Shown here in pieces: positions 34,920 to 43,512 of a stretch of DNA of 64,000 bases. The notes beneath the pieces are model-generated. The model was not told the origin of the DNA, ran no database searches, and saw only the letters and a list, made by a program, of their open reading frames with translations. The position numbers and the translations under genes are program-made. Position 1 is the first letter of the stretch. Each line of letters opens with the position of its first letter. The DNA lies in contig DDJC01000049.1 in NCBI GenBank assembly GCA_002339015.1, positions 69,930-133,929 on the forward strand, written 5' to 3'. The DNA comes from Burkholderiales bacterium UBA1834. Its GTDB lineage: Bacteria > Pseudomonadota > Gammaproteobacteria > Burkholderiales > Burkholderiaceae_C.

Positions 34920-35851
34920 GGTTCTCTGTCTACCAGGTCAGCCGCAAGGGCGGCCGCGAAAAGAACGAAGACCGCATGGGCTACTGCTACACGCGGGAGT
35001 CCGGCCTGTTCGCGCTCGCCGACGGCATGGGGGGCCACCCCGAAGGCGAAGTCGCCTCACAGCTGGCCTTGCAGACCATCGCCGCCCTGTTCCAGCGCGA
35101 TGCCCGTCCCAGCCTGGCCGACCCGCTGCGCTTCCTTCAGGAAGCCATCATGGCAGGCCATCACCAGCTGCTGCGCTATGCCAGCGAGAAGGGCCTGATC
35201 GACACGCCGCGCACCACCATCGTGGCCTGCATCCTTCAGGGCAACACCGCCTACTGGGCCCACTGCGGCGACTCACGCCTGTACATGGTCCGCGGCGACA
35301 AGCTCATCGCCCGCACCCGGGATCACTCCTACGCCGAGCTGCAGGACACGCTCTCCACCGTGGTGCCCATGGTCGAGCGCTACAACCGCAACGTGCTGTT
35401 CACCTGCCTGGGCAGCCCTGGCAAGCCCGTGGTCGACACCGCCGGCCCCCTGTTGCTGCAGGAGGGCGATCGCCTGCTGCTGTGCTCCGACGGCCTGTGG
35501 GGCACGGTCGAAGACGACGTGATCACCCGCCATCTGGCCACCCGCACCATCTCGGATGCCGTGCCCGAGCTGGTCGAAGAAGCCCTGCGCAACGGCGGCC
35601 CCAAGTGCGACAACGTCACCGTGCTGGCCATGGAATGGGAATCGGCCCTCAATGAAGAGCCGGCCAGCGTCTCCACCGAAGCCCTGGGCGACGAGGTCTT
35701 CGCCTCCACCATCCAGGCCAGCGTAGGTGGTGCGGGCCCTGACGAAGCTGCCGACACCGACGACCTGGACGAGGCCGAGATCGAACGCTCCATCCGTGAG
35801 ATCAACGAGGCCATCCGCCGCTCCTCGCAGGCAGCCACCAAGAAGAGCTGA
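34916..35851 (+). CDS. PP2C-family protein serine/threonine phosphatase
   Basis: A 311-residue Stp1-like phosphatase, the natural antagonist of the kinase encoded immediately upstream. Metal-binding motifs are complete: NEDRMGYCY (first Asp), FALADGMGGHPEGEVAS (DGMGG), YWAHCGDSRLYMVR (GDSR), LLLCSDGLWG (SDG) and the late Asp in KCDNVTVLAME. The catalytic domain ends near residue 240, followed by an acidic tail (DEAADTDDLDEAEIERSIREINEAI) with a predicted helix. That tail is not part of the core family and may mediate interactions. Confidence 0.94.
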   Translation: MRFSVYQVSRKGGREKNEDRMGYCYTRESGLFALADGMGGHPEGEVASQLALQTIAALFQRDARPSLADPLRFLQEAIMAGHHQLLRYASEKGLIDTPRTTIVACILQGNTAYWAHCGDSRLYMVRGDKLIARTRDHSYAELQDTLSTVVPMVERYNRNVLFTCLGSPGKPVVDTAGPLLLQEGDRLLLCSDGLWGTVEDDVITRHLATRTISDAVPELVEEALRNGGPKCDNVTVLAMEWESALNEEPASVSTEALGDEVFASTIQASVGGAGPDEAADTDDLDEAEIERSIREINEAIRRSSQAATKKS

Positions 35852-35963
35852 GCGGCCACGGGACACCCGCCCTGCGGCCCACCCCCTATGATCCGGTCCT
35901 TGCGACCGGATTTTGTTTTCCCTCGGCCCCTTCGCCCCCATTTCCAGCTCTCCCAGGATCACC

Positions 35964-36704
<741 letters not shown>

Positions 36705-36716
36705 TCGCAGCCCCCA

Positions 36717-36743
36717 TCCCTGCCCTCCCTGCCCTCCCTGCCC
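36717..36743 (+). repeat. Three tandem copies of a 9-bp unit
   Basis: TCCCTGCCC is repeated three times without change between rph and rdgB. A pyrimidine-rich run of this kind could vary in copy number; no function is evident. Confidence 0.7.
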
Positions 36744-36755
36744 AAGGACCCGACC

Positions 36756-37400
36756 ATGACGCCCCACCTGCGCCTGATCCTGGCCTCCAACAACGCCAAG
36801 AAACTGCGCGAGCTGCAGCCCCTGCTGGGGCCGCTTGGGCTGGACCTGATCAACCAGGGCGCCCTGGGCATCCCCGAGGCGGAAGAACCGCACATCACCT
36901 TCGTGGAGAACGCGCTGGCCAAGGCGCGTCATGCCGCGCAGGTGGGCGGCGGGGCCGCCATCGCCGATGACTCGGGCCTGTGCGTGCGCGCCCTGGGCGG
37001 CCTGCCCGGCGTGCGTTCAGCCCGCTATGCGCAGGACGCCGGCCGCCACCCCGCCGGCGTGCCGCGCGAGGCGGCCGATGCCGCCAACAACGCCCTGCTG
37101 CTGGAGACCATGCAAGGCAAGACCGAGCGCCACGCGCACTTCACCTGCCTGCTGGTGGCCGTGCGCCACGCCGAAGATCCTGAACCGCTGGTCGCCGAAG
37201 GCCACTGGGCCGGCCAGCTGGTGGAATCGGGCGGGCGTGGCACCGAAGGCTTCGGCTACGACCCGCTGCTGTGGCTGCCGGATCACGGCTGCACCGCCGC
37301 CGAGATGAGCGCCGAGCAGAAGAACGCCATCAGCCACCGCGCCATCGCCTGCCGCCGCATGCGCGAGCTGATGGCCCTGCACTGGGGCCTGCGCGCGTGA
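36756..37400 (+). CDS. rdgB: RdgB/HAM1 non-canonical purine NTP pyrophosphatase
   Basis: A 214-residue house-cleaning enzyme hydrolysing XTP, ITP and dITP to monophosphates. Visible: LILASNNAKKLREL at the N-terminus (substrate SNNxxK motif), FVENALAKARHAA, IADDSGLCVRALGGLPGVRSARYA, and GTEGFGYDPLLWLPDHG, followed by KNAISHRAIA. Normal length. It shares four bases with the GTG start of hemW. Confidence 0.96.
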   Translation: MTPHLRLILASNNAKKLRELQPLLGPLGLDLINQGALGIPEAEEPHITFVENALAKARHAAQVGGGAAIADDSGLCVRALGGLPGVRSARYAQDAGRHPAGVPREAADAANNALLLETMQGKTERHAHFTCLLVAVRHAEDPEPLVAEGHWAGQLVESGGRGTEGFGYDPLLWLPDHGCTAAEMSAEQKNAISHRAIACRRMRELMALHWGLRA

Positions 37401-38605
37401 TCACCTTGTCCCGGCCCGGCCACCTGGCCGCGCTGCCGCCCTTGTCCCTGTACGTGCACTTGCCGTGGTGCCTGCAAAAGTGCCCGTACTGCGATTTCAA
37501 TTCCCACGAGTTCAGCAAGGCCGGCGGGGCGGCGCCACTGCCCGAATCCCGCTACATCGACGCGCTGATGGCCGACCTGGAGTCGAGCCTGCCGCTGATC
37601 TGGGGCCGGCGCGTGCACACCATTTTCATCGGTGGTGGCACACCCAGCCTGTTCTCGCCCGCCAGCATCGACCGCCTGCTGGCCGACATCCGCGCGCGCC
37701 TGCCGCTGGAGGCCGGCTGCGAGATCACGCTGGAGGCCAACCCCGGCACCTTCGAGAAAGACCGCTTCAAGGGCTTCCGCGAGGCCGGCGTCAACCGCCT
37801 GTCCATCGGCGTGCAGAGCTTCGACGATGCCAAGCTCAAGGCCCTGGGCCGCGTGCACAACAGCGACCAGGCCCGTGCCGCCATCGACGAAGCCCGCAAC
37901 GCCTTCGAGACCTTCAACATCGACCTGATGTATGCGCTGCCGGGCCAGAGCCTGGCCGAGCTGCAGCGCGATGTGCAGCAGGCCCTGGCCTTCCAGCCGC
38001 CACACCTGTCGCTCTACCACCTCACGCTCGAGCCCAACACCCGCTTCGCCACGCAGCCGCCGCGCGACCTGCCCGACGACGACACCGCTTTCGACATGCT
38101 CGATCACCTGATCGAGGCCACCGAGGCCGCCGGCCTGCGCCGCTATGAAGTGTCGGCCTTCGCGCAGCCCGGCCACCAGTGCCAGCACAACCTGAACTAC
38201 TGGCAGTTCGGCGATTACCTGGGCATCGGCGCGGGCGCGCACGGCAAGCTGAGCTTCCCCGAGCGCATCGTGCGCCAGGTGCGCTGGCGCGAGCCCGCCA
38301 CCTACATGGACAAGGCCCTTCAGGGCCAGGCGATGTCCAACGAGCACGATATCGCGCTGGATGCGCGCCCCTTCGAGTTCATGCTCAACGGCCTGCGCCT
38401 GAAGGACGGCTTCGAGCTGGCCCGCTTCACCGAACGCACAGGCCTCACGATGGCCGCCATCCAGCGCCCGCTGGCCGAGGCTGAAGCCAAGGGCCTGCTC
38501 GAACGTGATCTGCAACGTGCATGGCCCACCTCACGCGGGCTGGATTTTCTGAGTGACCTGCAGGCGATGTTCCTGCCAGCCCACAGCGCCGCCAAGGCTT
38601 CCTGA
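37397..38605 (+). CDS. hemW: HemW, radical-SAM heme chaperone (HemN-like)
   Basis: A 402-residue radical-SAM protein. The cluster motif is in YVHLPWCLQKCPYCDFNSH (CX3CX2C, near residue 25), followed by FIGGGTPSLF, EANPGTFEKDRFKGFREAGVNRLSIGVQSF and DLMYALPGQ. It lacks the further cysteine typical of true coproporphyrinogen dehydrogenase HemN, so HemW is preferred; HemW delivers heme to membrane proteins. The start GTG overlaps the rdgB stop (GTGA). Upstream extension of the frame lies wholly inside rdgB. Confidence 0.94.
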   Translation: MITLSRPGHLAALPPLSLYVHLPWCLQKCPYCDFNSHEFSKAGGAAPLPESRYIDALMADLESSLPLIWGRRVHTIFIGGGTPSLFSPASIDRLLADIRARLPLEAGCEITLEANPGTFEKDRFKGFREAGVNRLSIGVQSFDDAKLKALGRVHNSDQARAAIDEARNAFETFNIDLMYALPGQSLAELQRDVQQALAFQPPHLSLYHLTLEPNTRFATQPPRDLPDDDTAFDMLDHLIEATEAAGLRRYEVSAFAQPGHQCQHNLNYWQFGDYLGIGAGAHGKLSFPERIVRQVRWREPATYMDKALQGQAMSNEHDIALDARPFEFMLNGLRLKDGFELARFTERTGLTMAAIQRPLAEAEAKGLLERDLQRAWPTSRGLDFLSDLQAMFLPAHSAAKAS

Positions 38606-38704
38606 ACCTGCGAGGTGCTGCCCGCAGCTTGCGGGCTAACCCGTCCCCAAGGCACGGGGCACCGCTGGTTTACCTTAACGTCAAGCGTGCCACGGGCCGC
38701 CACC

Positions 38705-40393
38705 ATGTCGAAAAAAAGCCAATCACGCAACGACATGCTGTCTCGTCGACGTTTCCTGGGCTACTCCGCCCTCCAGTGGGCCGCCAGTGCGGGCCTGTCC
38801 GCCCTGCCTGCACTGGGTTCCGCCGCCACCACCGCCACGGGTGAGCGCCGCTTCAACACCGCAGCATCGCGCCCCGCCGCACCGCTGGCCACGCTGGGCC
38901 GCGTGCCGATCATCGTGGTGGGCACGGGCTACGGCAGCGCCGTCACGGCCCTGCGCCTGGCAGAGGCCGGCCACCGCGTGCTGATGCTGGAGATGGGCCG
39001 CCTGTGGACGGAGCCCGCCAGCGATGGCGCAGCCTTCACGAGCACCCTCTCGCCCGATGGCCGCGCCATGTGGTTCAAGGACCGCACGGAGGCCCCGCTC
39101 AAGACCTTCCTGGGCCTGGACATCATCAACCGCAAGATTCCGCAGTACGCGGGTGTGCTGGACCGGGTCAACTACAGCGAGATGTCCGTGTACGTGGGGC
39201 GCGGTGTGGGCGGTGGCTCGCTGGTCAACGGCGGCATGGCCGTCACGCCCAGGCGCGACTACTTCCAGCAGATGCTGCCCGGGGTCGATGCTGCGGAGAT
39301 GTACGCCAGGTGGTTCCCGCTGGCCAACCGCATGCTGGGCGTCAACAGCGTGGATCCGGCCTGGTTCGAGCGCGCCAACTGCTACCGCTATGCGCGCCTG
39401 TCGCGCGACCACGCGCATCAGAGCGGCCTGAAAACAGTGTTCGTGCCCAGCGTGTACGACTTCAACTACATGGCGCAGGAAGAGTTGAAGAAGGTGCCCC
39501 GCTCGGCCCTGGCCCAAGAAGTGATCTACGGCAACAACCACGGCAAGCTCAGCCTGGACAAGACCTACCTGGCCGATGCCGTGGGCACGGGCCGTGTCAG
39601 CATCCACACCCTGCAGCAGGTACGGCGCATCGAGCAACAGGCCAATGGCGACTACCTGCTGACGGTGCGCGGCATCAACGAATGGGGCCGCGTCATCTCT
39701 GAATGCCAGATCGCGTGCGGCCACCTTTTCCTGGGTGCGGGCAGCCTGGGCACGAGCGAGCTGCTGGTGCGCGCCCGCGAGACCGGCGCGCTGCCGGGCC
39801 TGCCGCGCGCGGTGGGCGAAGGCTGGGGCCACAACGGCAACGTGATGGCGGCGCGCACCAACAAGCTGTGGAACCTGACGGGGGCGCTGCAGTCGACCAT
39901 GCCGGCGATGGGCATCGACGATTGGGACAACGCGGCCAACCCGGTGTTCGCCGAGATCACGCCTTTGCCCACGGGTTTCGAGAACTGGGTGAGCATGTAC
40001 CTGGCGATCACGAAGAACCCGGAGCGCGGGCGCTTCGTGTACGACAAGGCATCAGACGGCGTGGCGCTGGACTGGACGCGAGCGCAGAACGCGTTCACGG
40101 TGCAATCGGCCAAGACGCTGATCGACCGGATCAACAGGAAGCAGGGCACGCAGTACCGCACCGATCTGTTCGGGGGCGGCAAGGTGTTCGCGGATGATTT
40201 CTGCTATCACCCGCTGGGTGGGTGTGTGCTGGGGCAGGCGACGGATGGCTATGGGCGGGTGAAGGGGCACGATCGGCTGTACGTGACGGACAGTGCGCTG
40301 ATCCCTGGGTCGATTGGTGTGAATCCCTTCGTGACGATCACGGCTTTGGCTGAGCGCAATGTGCAGCGGGTGATTGCGCAGGATCTGGCTTGA
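38705..40393 (+). CDS. choD: Class I cholesterol oxidase (GMC family), Tat-exported
   Basis: A 562-residue secreted FAD enzyme that oxidises cholesterol to cholest-4-en-3-one and releases H2O2. It begins with a twin-arginine signal (SRRRFLGYSALQWAASAG). FAD motifs are VVGTGYGSAVTALRLAEAG and YVGRGVGGGSLVNGGMAV. Many stretches follow the Streptomyces/Brevibacterium enzyme (WFKDRTEAPLKTFLGLD, GVLDRVNYSEMSVYV, VIYGNNHGKLSLDKTYLA, FLGAGSLGTSELLVRAR). The catalytic set is Glu417 (FAEITPLP), His502 (YHPLGGC) and Asn540 (GVNPF), spaced 85 and 38, close to 86 and 38 in Streptomyces. ATG at 38705 is chosen because it puts the Tat motif at the N-terminus. Reported in few betaproteobacteria. Confidence 0.93.
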   Translation: MSKKSQSRNDMLSRRRFLGYSALQWAASAGLSALPALGSAATTATGERRFNTAASRPAAPLATLGRVPIIVVGTGYGSAVTALRLAEAGHRVLMLEMGRLWTEPASDGAAFTSTLSPDGRAMWFKDRTEAPLKTFLGLDIINRKIPQYAGVLDRVNYSEMSVYVGRGVGGGSLVNGGMAVTPRRDYFQQMLPGVDAAEMYARWFPLANRMLGVNSVDPAWFERANCYRYARLSRDHAHQSGLKTVFVPSVYDFNYMAQEELKKVPRSALAQEVIYGNNHGKLSLDKTYLADAVGTGRVSIHTLQQVRRIEQQANGDYLLTVRGINEWGRVISECQIACGHLFLGAGSLGTSELLVRARETGALPGLPRAVGEGWGHNGNVMAARTNKLWNLTGALQSTMPAMGIDDWDNAANPVFAEITPLPTGFENWVSMYLAITKNPERGRFVYDKASDGVALDWTRAQNAFTVQSAKTLIDRINRKQGTQYRTDLFGGGKVFADDFCYHPLGGCVLGQATDGYGRVKGHDRLYVTDSALIPGSIGVNPFVTITALAERNVQRVIAQDLA

Positions 40394-40401
40394 TTGTGGG
40401 G

Positions 40402-40669
40402 TTGTTGTTTGTTCCTGGCCTGCAAAGGTCTGGCGCTTTGTCGGGGCAGCGCGGGGCGGGGTCTGAGACGGCCTTCGGCCGGGCTTCAATGTTGGCGGTC
40501 ACGCCTGTGGCGCGACTGCTCTACGGTGCTCGTCCAGGGCAGGTGGCTGCGCAACTCGCCCTGCGGGCTCAAACATGCTCGCCATCCCCTGGCCACAGGC
40601 CAGGGGCAAACCTGCCCCTCCCTGCGCGCCTCCGACGCCAACAAGGCGCCCGGCCGAAGGCCGTCTCAG
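40402..40669 (+). repeat. Hairpin-forming dispersed repeat, copy 1
   Basis: The 367-nt gap after the cholesterol oxidase holds an element matching a second copy, in inverse orientation, at 48088-48370. A 28-nt flank (40431-40458) is identical to 48321-48348 on the other strand. The 22-nt arm at 40463-40484 is the exact reverse complement of 40648-40669. Between them lie a conserved interior (40481-40532) and CGCCAACAAGGCGCCCGG near 40635. Short open frames over it encode spurious arginine/cysteine-rich peptides. It is probably a non-coding mobile or structured element. Confidence 0.85.
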
Positions 40670-40760
40670 CCCTTTGATGCCCCGCTTTCCGCGTGCGGAG
40701 ATCGCACCGGTGGAGGCCCGCCAATGCCGGGGACTTGGGGCATCGCCCCTTTGAGTTGCA

Positions 40761-42173
40761 CTAAACCAGCGCTTTGGCGATGGTCCCGACGGTTCGCAGG
40801 GCCGACTCGAACTGCTTGTTATCGGGGTGGCCGAAGTTGACGCGCAGGTGGTGCGTGAAGCCCTTGCCCGCGGAGAAAAGCTGGCCGGGCGCCACGCTCA
40901 CGTCATGCGACAACGCCAGGCGATGCAGTTCCAGCGCGTTGACGCTGGGGGGCAGTTCCACCCAGGCGAAGTAGCCGCCCTCTGGGCTCGTGACCTTTGT
41001 CCCTGCTGGGAAGTGCTTGGCGATGCCGCGCAGAACCTGCTGCTGTTGCTGCGCCAGCAGGCTGCGCAGCTGGCGGAGATGCCGGTCGTAGCCGCCGAGG
41101 CGAAGGTATTCGCTGAGCCCTTCCTGCGATGGCACGGGGGCGGCCAGCGAGCTCATCAGTTTGCGCTTTGCCAATTCGGCCGTGAACCGCCCCGCCGCGG
41201 CCCAGCCGACCCGATAGCCTGGCGCCAGGGTCTTGGAGAACGAGCTGCAGTGCATCACCAAGCCGCTGCGGTCCCAAGCCTTGGCCGGCCTCGGCCGCCT
41301 TGCGCCGAAGTAGAGCTCGCCGTACACATCGTCCTCGATCAGCGGCACCCTGTGCCTGGCCAGTAGCTCGACCAGCGCCTGCTTGGCTGCGTCAGGCATC
41401 AGGCTGCCGAGGGGGTTCTGGAAATTCGGCATGAGCCAGCAGGCCTTGACCGGATGCTCGGCCAGCACGGCGGCCAGCGCGTTGACGTCGATGCCGGTGC
41501 GCGGATGGGTGGCCACCTCGACCGCACGCAGCTTGCGGCGCTCGAGCGCCTGCAGGGCCGCATAGAACGTGGGCGACTCCACGACGACCAGGTCACCCGG
41601 TTCGGTGACCACCTCCAGGCAAAGGTTGAGCGCTTCCATGGCACCGTTCGTGATGACGAGTTCGTCCGCGTCAACACCGCAGCCCATCGCCAGATAGCGC
41701 ATGGCAATCTGCCGACGCAGTTCAGCACTGCCCGGCGAGAGGTCTTCCACGGTCTGCCATGGGTCGAGCCGCCGCATCGCCTTTCCCACGGAGAGGGCCA
41801 GCTTGGGCAGCGGAAACAGCGCAGGGCTCGGAAATGCCGATCCCATCGGCACCAACGCGCGGTTCTTCGCATGGCCAAGCACCTGGAAGACAAGCTCCGT
41901 GATCTCTACGGGACGACCGGCCGCGGCAGGCGCAGACGGCTCAGGCGCCGGATGCTTGCCCACGGCACGGCTGACGAAGTAGCCCGAGCGTGGCCGCGCC
42001 TCGATCAGCCCGCGTGCTTCCAGCAGGTAGTACGCCTGAAACACGGTCGATGGGCTGACGCCTCTGCTCTGGCAAGTGGCCCGAACCGACGGAAGCCGCT
42101 CCCCTGCGCGTATCCGCCCCTGCGCGATGGACTCGGCAAGCTCATCGGCAAGGACTTCGTAGCGCTTTGACAT
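40761..42173 (-). CDS. MocR/GabR-type transcription regulator (GntR HTH + aminotransferase fold)
   Basis: A 470-residue PLP-binding regulator. Residues 1-72 are a GntR winged HTH (YEVLADELAESIAQGRIRAGERLPSVR, SPSTVFQAYYLLEARGLIEARPRSGYFV). After a Pro/Ala linker comes a fold-type I aminotransferase domain with ITNGAMEALNLCL, NFQNPLGSLM, LIEDDVYGELYFG and the PLP lysine in CSSFSKTLAPGYRVGW. Such proteins sense vitamin B6 or amino-acid derivatives and often control a divergent gene. Here the divergent gene is a 79-residue membrane protein; whether it is the target is unknown. Confidence 0.93.
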   Translation of the reverse strand: MSKRYEVLADELAESIAQGRIRAGERLPSVRATCQSRGVSPSTVFQAYYLLEARGLIEARPRSGYFVSRAVGKHPAPEPSAPAAAGRPVEITELVFQVLGHAKNRALVPMGSAFPSPALFPLPKLALSVGKAMRRLDPWQTVEDLSPGSAELRRQIAMRYLAMGCGVDADELVITNGAMEALNLCLEVVTEPGDLVVVESPTFYAALQALERRKLRAVEVATHPRTGIDVNALAAVLAEHPVKACWLMPNFQNPLGSLMPDAAKQALVELLARHRVPLIEDDVYGELYFGARRPRPAKAWDRSGLVMHCSSFSKTLAPGYRVGWAAAGRFTAELAKRKLMSSLAAPVPSQEGLSEYLRLGGYDRHLRQLRSLLAQQQQQVLRGIAKHFPAGTKVTSPEGGYFAWVELPPSVNALELHRLALSHDVSVAPGQLFSAGKGFTHHLRVNFGHPDNKQFESALRTVGTIAKALV

Positions 42174-42209
42174 GGCTCACACACCATACCAGCACGCCCA
42201 TCTGATACG

Positions 42210-42228
42210 CAGTTTTTTCAGAAAACTG
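42210..42228. promoter_or_regulatory. Inverted repeat in the MocR/membrane-protein divergent region
   Basis: CAGTTTT-TTCAG-AAAACTG is a perfect 7-bp inverted repeat in the only AT-rich part of the 95-nt divergent gap. It could be an operator for the MocR protein, though MocR sites are more often direct repeats. Confidence 0.4.
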
Positions 42229-42268
42229 AATCTGGTCTCAAGCCAGGGAGTCTGACAAAGTTCTGGCG

Positions 42269-42508
42269 ATGGATTGGTTCCCTACAGTCTTCATCGTGTT
42301 CAAGACGCTCGTGCTGGGCACGGGCATGTTCTTCGCCATCAAGTGGCATTACGACCAAGGGCGAAAGGGCAAGGGAAAGCAGCCGCCGAGCGCGGTGCTG
42401 CGTACAGGCGCAAAAGTGGGCGCGGTCTTCATGCTGGTGCTCCTGGCCCTGCTCCTGCTCACCTTCAGCTTTGGCCGGATGCTCGGCTTGGACTTGACCT
42501 TGCCGTGA
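42269..42508 (+). CDS. Small two-helix membrane protein, unknown function
   Basis: A 79-residue protein with two hydrophobic segments (FPTVFIVFKTLVLGTGMFFAI near the N-terminus; VFMLVLLALLLLTFSFGRM near the C-terminus) joined by a basic loop (WHYDQGRKGKGKQPP). No family is recognised. No strong ribosome site is visible. It stands divergent from the MocR regulator and convergent with the Gre-family gene. The clean membrane pattern supports coding, but it could be a minor gene. Confidence 0.65.
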   Translation: MDWFPTVFIVFKTLVLGTGMFFAIKWHYDQGRKGKGKQPPSAVLRTGAKVGAVFMLVLLALLLLTFSFGRMLGLDLTLP

Positions 42509-42535
42509 TGGCCAAGGCGTGAGCTTGCTGGCGGC

Positions 42536-43018
42536 TCAATGAACCCGCAGCACCTCGAACTGCTGCCGGGCTGAAGCGACCTGTATCGATATCTCGTCAC
42601 CTTCGCATTTACCCAACATGGCCATTCCCAGAGGGGCTTCGATGCTGATGACCTGAACGCGCTGCGCGCCGTTGGCCAAGGTCATGCTGCCCCCAGCCGG
42701 GCCGAGAAAAAGCTGTTGCTGCTTGTCGTCCGAATCGACCAGGCAGACCAGCGCGCCAAGCTGTATGCCTTTGCTGGCGTCGTAGAGACGCGGCTGGAAC
42801 TGGCGCCAATGGGTCATCGCCTGGCGGATGGCTTCGGCGCGACGAGCCTGACCGGTGGCCAGATAGGCGGCTTCCAGTCCCAAGGTGTCGTATTTGTTTT
42901 CCGCGATGTTTTCTTCGTGTGTCGCCGTTTCATGGGCCACCCGCGCTGCCTGCTCGGCTTGCAGCAGGTCTTCGGCGAGCCGGTTCAGCACCTGCTGCTT
43001 CAGCGAGAATTTATCCAT
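42536..43018 (-). CDS. GreA/GreB-family elongation factor homologue
   Basis: A 160-residue protein with the two-domain Gre layout. An N-terminal helical hairpin carries an acidic tip (HEENIAENKYDTLGLEAAYLA, compare the SENAEYDAAK tip of GreA), followed by a C-terminal FKBP-like domain (IQLGALVCLVDSDDKQQQLFLGPAGG, IEAPLGMAMLGKCEGDEISI). It is clearly different from the GreB at 13767-14339. Such extra Gre-like proteins may be anti-cleavage factors or bind RNA polymerase without stimulating cleavage. The ATG at 43018 gives the complete first helix. Confidence 0.82.
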   Translation of the reverse strand: MDKFSLKQQVLNRLAEDLLQAEQAARVAHETATHEENIAENKYDTLGLEAAYLATGQARRAEAIRQAMTHWRQFQPRLYDASKGIQLGALVCLVDSDDKQQQLFLGPAGGSMTLANGAQRVQVISIEAPLGMAMLGKCEGDEISIQVASARQQFEVLRVH

Positions 43019-43512
43019 GATGGAAGGCGGTCATTTCAAACAGGCTGAGGCTGGCGTGATTATGAAAGGCTCCATCCAGCTTTTGCCGCTTTTTACTGCA
43101 GATTGACTTCAACTGGGGGCACTGCCTTGCCGCCTGCTCACGCTTCCGGCCAAGAAGCAGAAGCTCGCATGCTTCGACGGATAGGACCGCTCCAGGCTGA
43201 GTGCTGTCGTTCGCAGTGCTCCACGCGGCCGGCAGCTATCGACCCAAAGCCGCCGGATCAGTCTCTCGTGCTCCATTGGCAGGGTGTTTAAGTGGAGCAG
43301 CCGTCCGACCACAAGGGTCGCGGACAGGGCCTCTCCGCAGCTGTCACTCTGACCCGTGTAATGGAAAGGTGTGGATTACGGTCGCGTTGAGCTACCGCGC
43401 CGGTCTGCATTGATCTCATCGAGTGCATCGTGCTGGTTTTGATCATGAACTCTTGCGGGTTTCGGTTAGGCGATCCCTCCTTCGTGGCGCTCAACCCGCA
43501 CCCTGCAGTCAG
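43019..43512. other. Gene-free spacer beside the accessory island
   Basis: A 494-nt stretch without a credible gene. Open frames of 60-70 codons exist on both strands, but none has a ribosome site or recognisable protein pattern. It contains a distant inverted repeat, TGCGGGTT (43454-43461) with AACCCGCA (43493-43500), next to the stop of the giant gene, which may help end its transcript. Base composition is less GC-rich than the core genome, suggesting a junction of acquired DNA. Confidence 0.5.

Noticed and set aside
40394..40840. A 148-codon frame on the plus strand
   Set aside because: It runs through the hairpin repeat and into the tail of the MocR gene, has no ribosome site, and its residues (Cys/Arg/Gly-rich) look like translated structure.
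43330..43430. A minus-strand string GTAGCTCAACGCGAC resembling the D-arm of a tRNA
   Set aside because: No acceptor stem, anticodon arm or T-arm TTCGA can be fitted around it.
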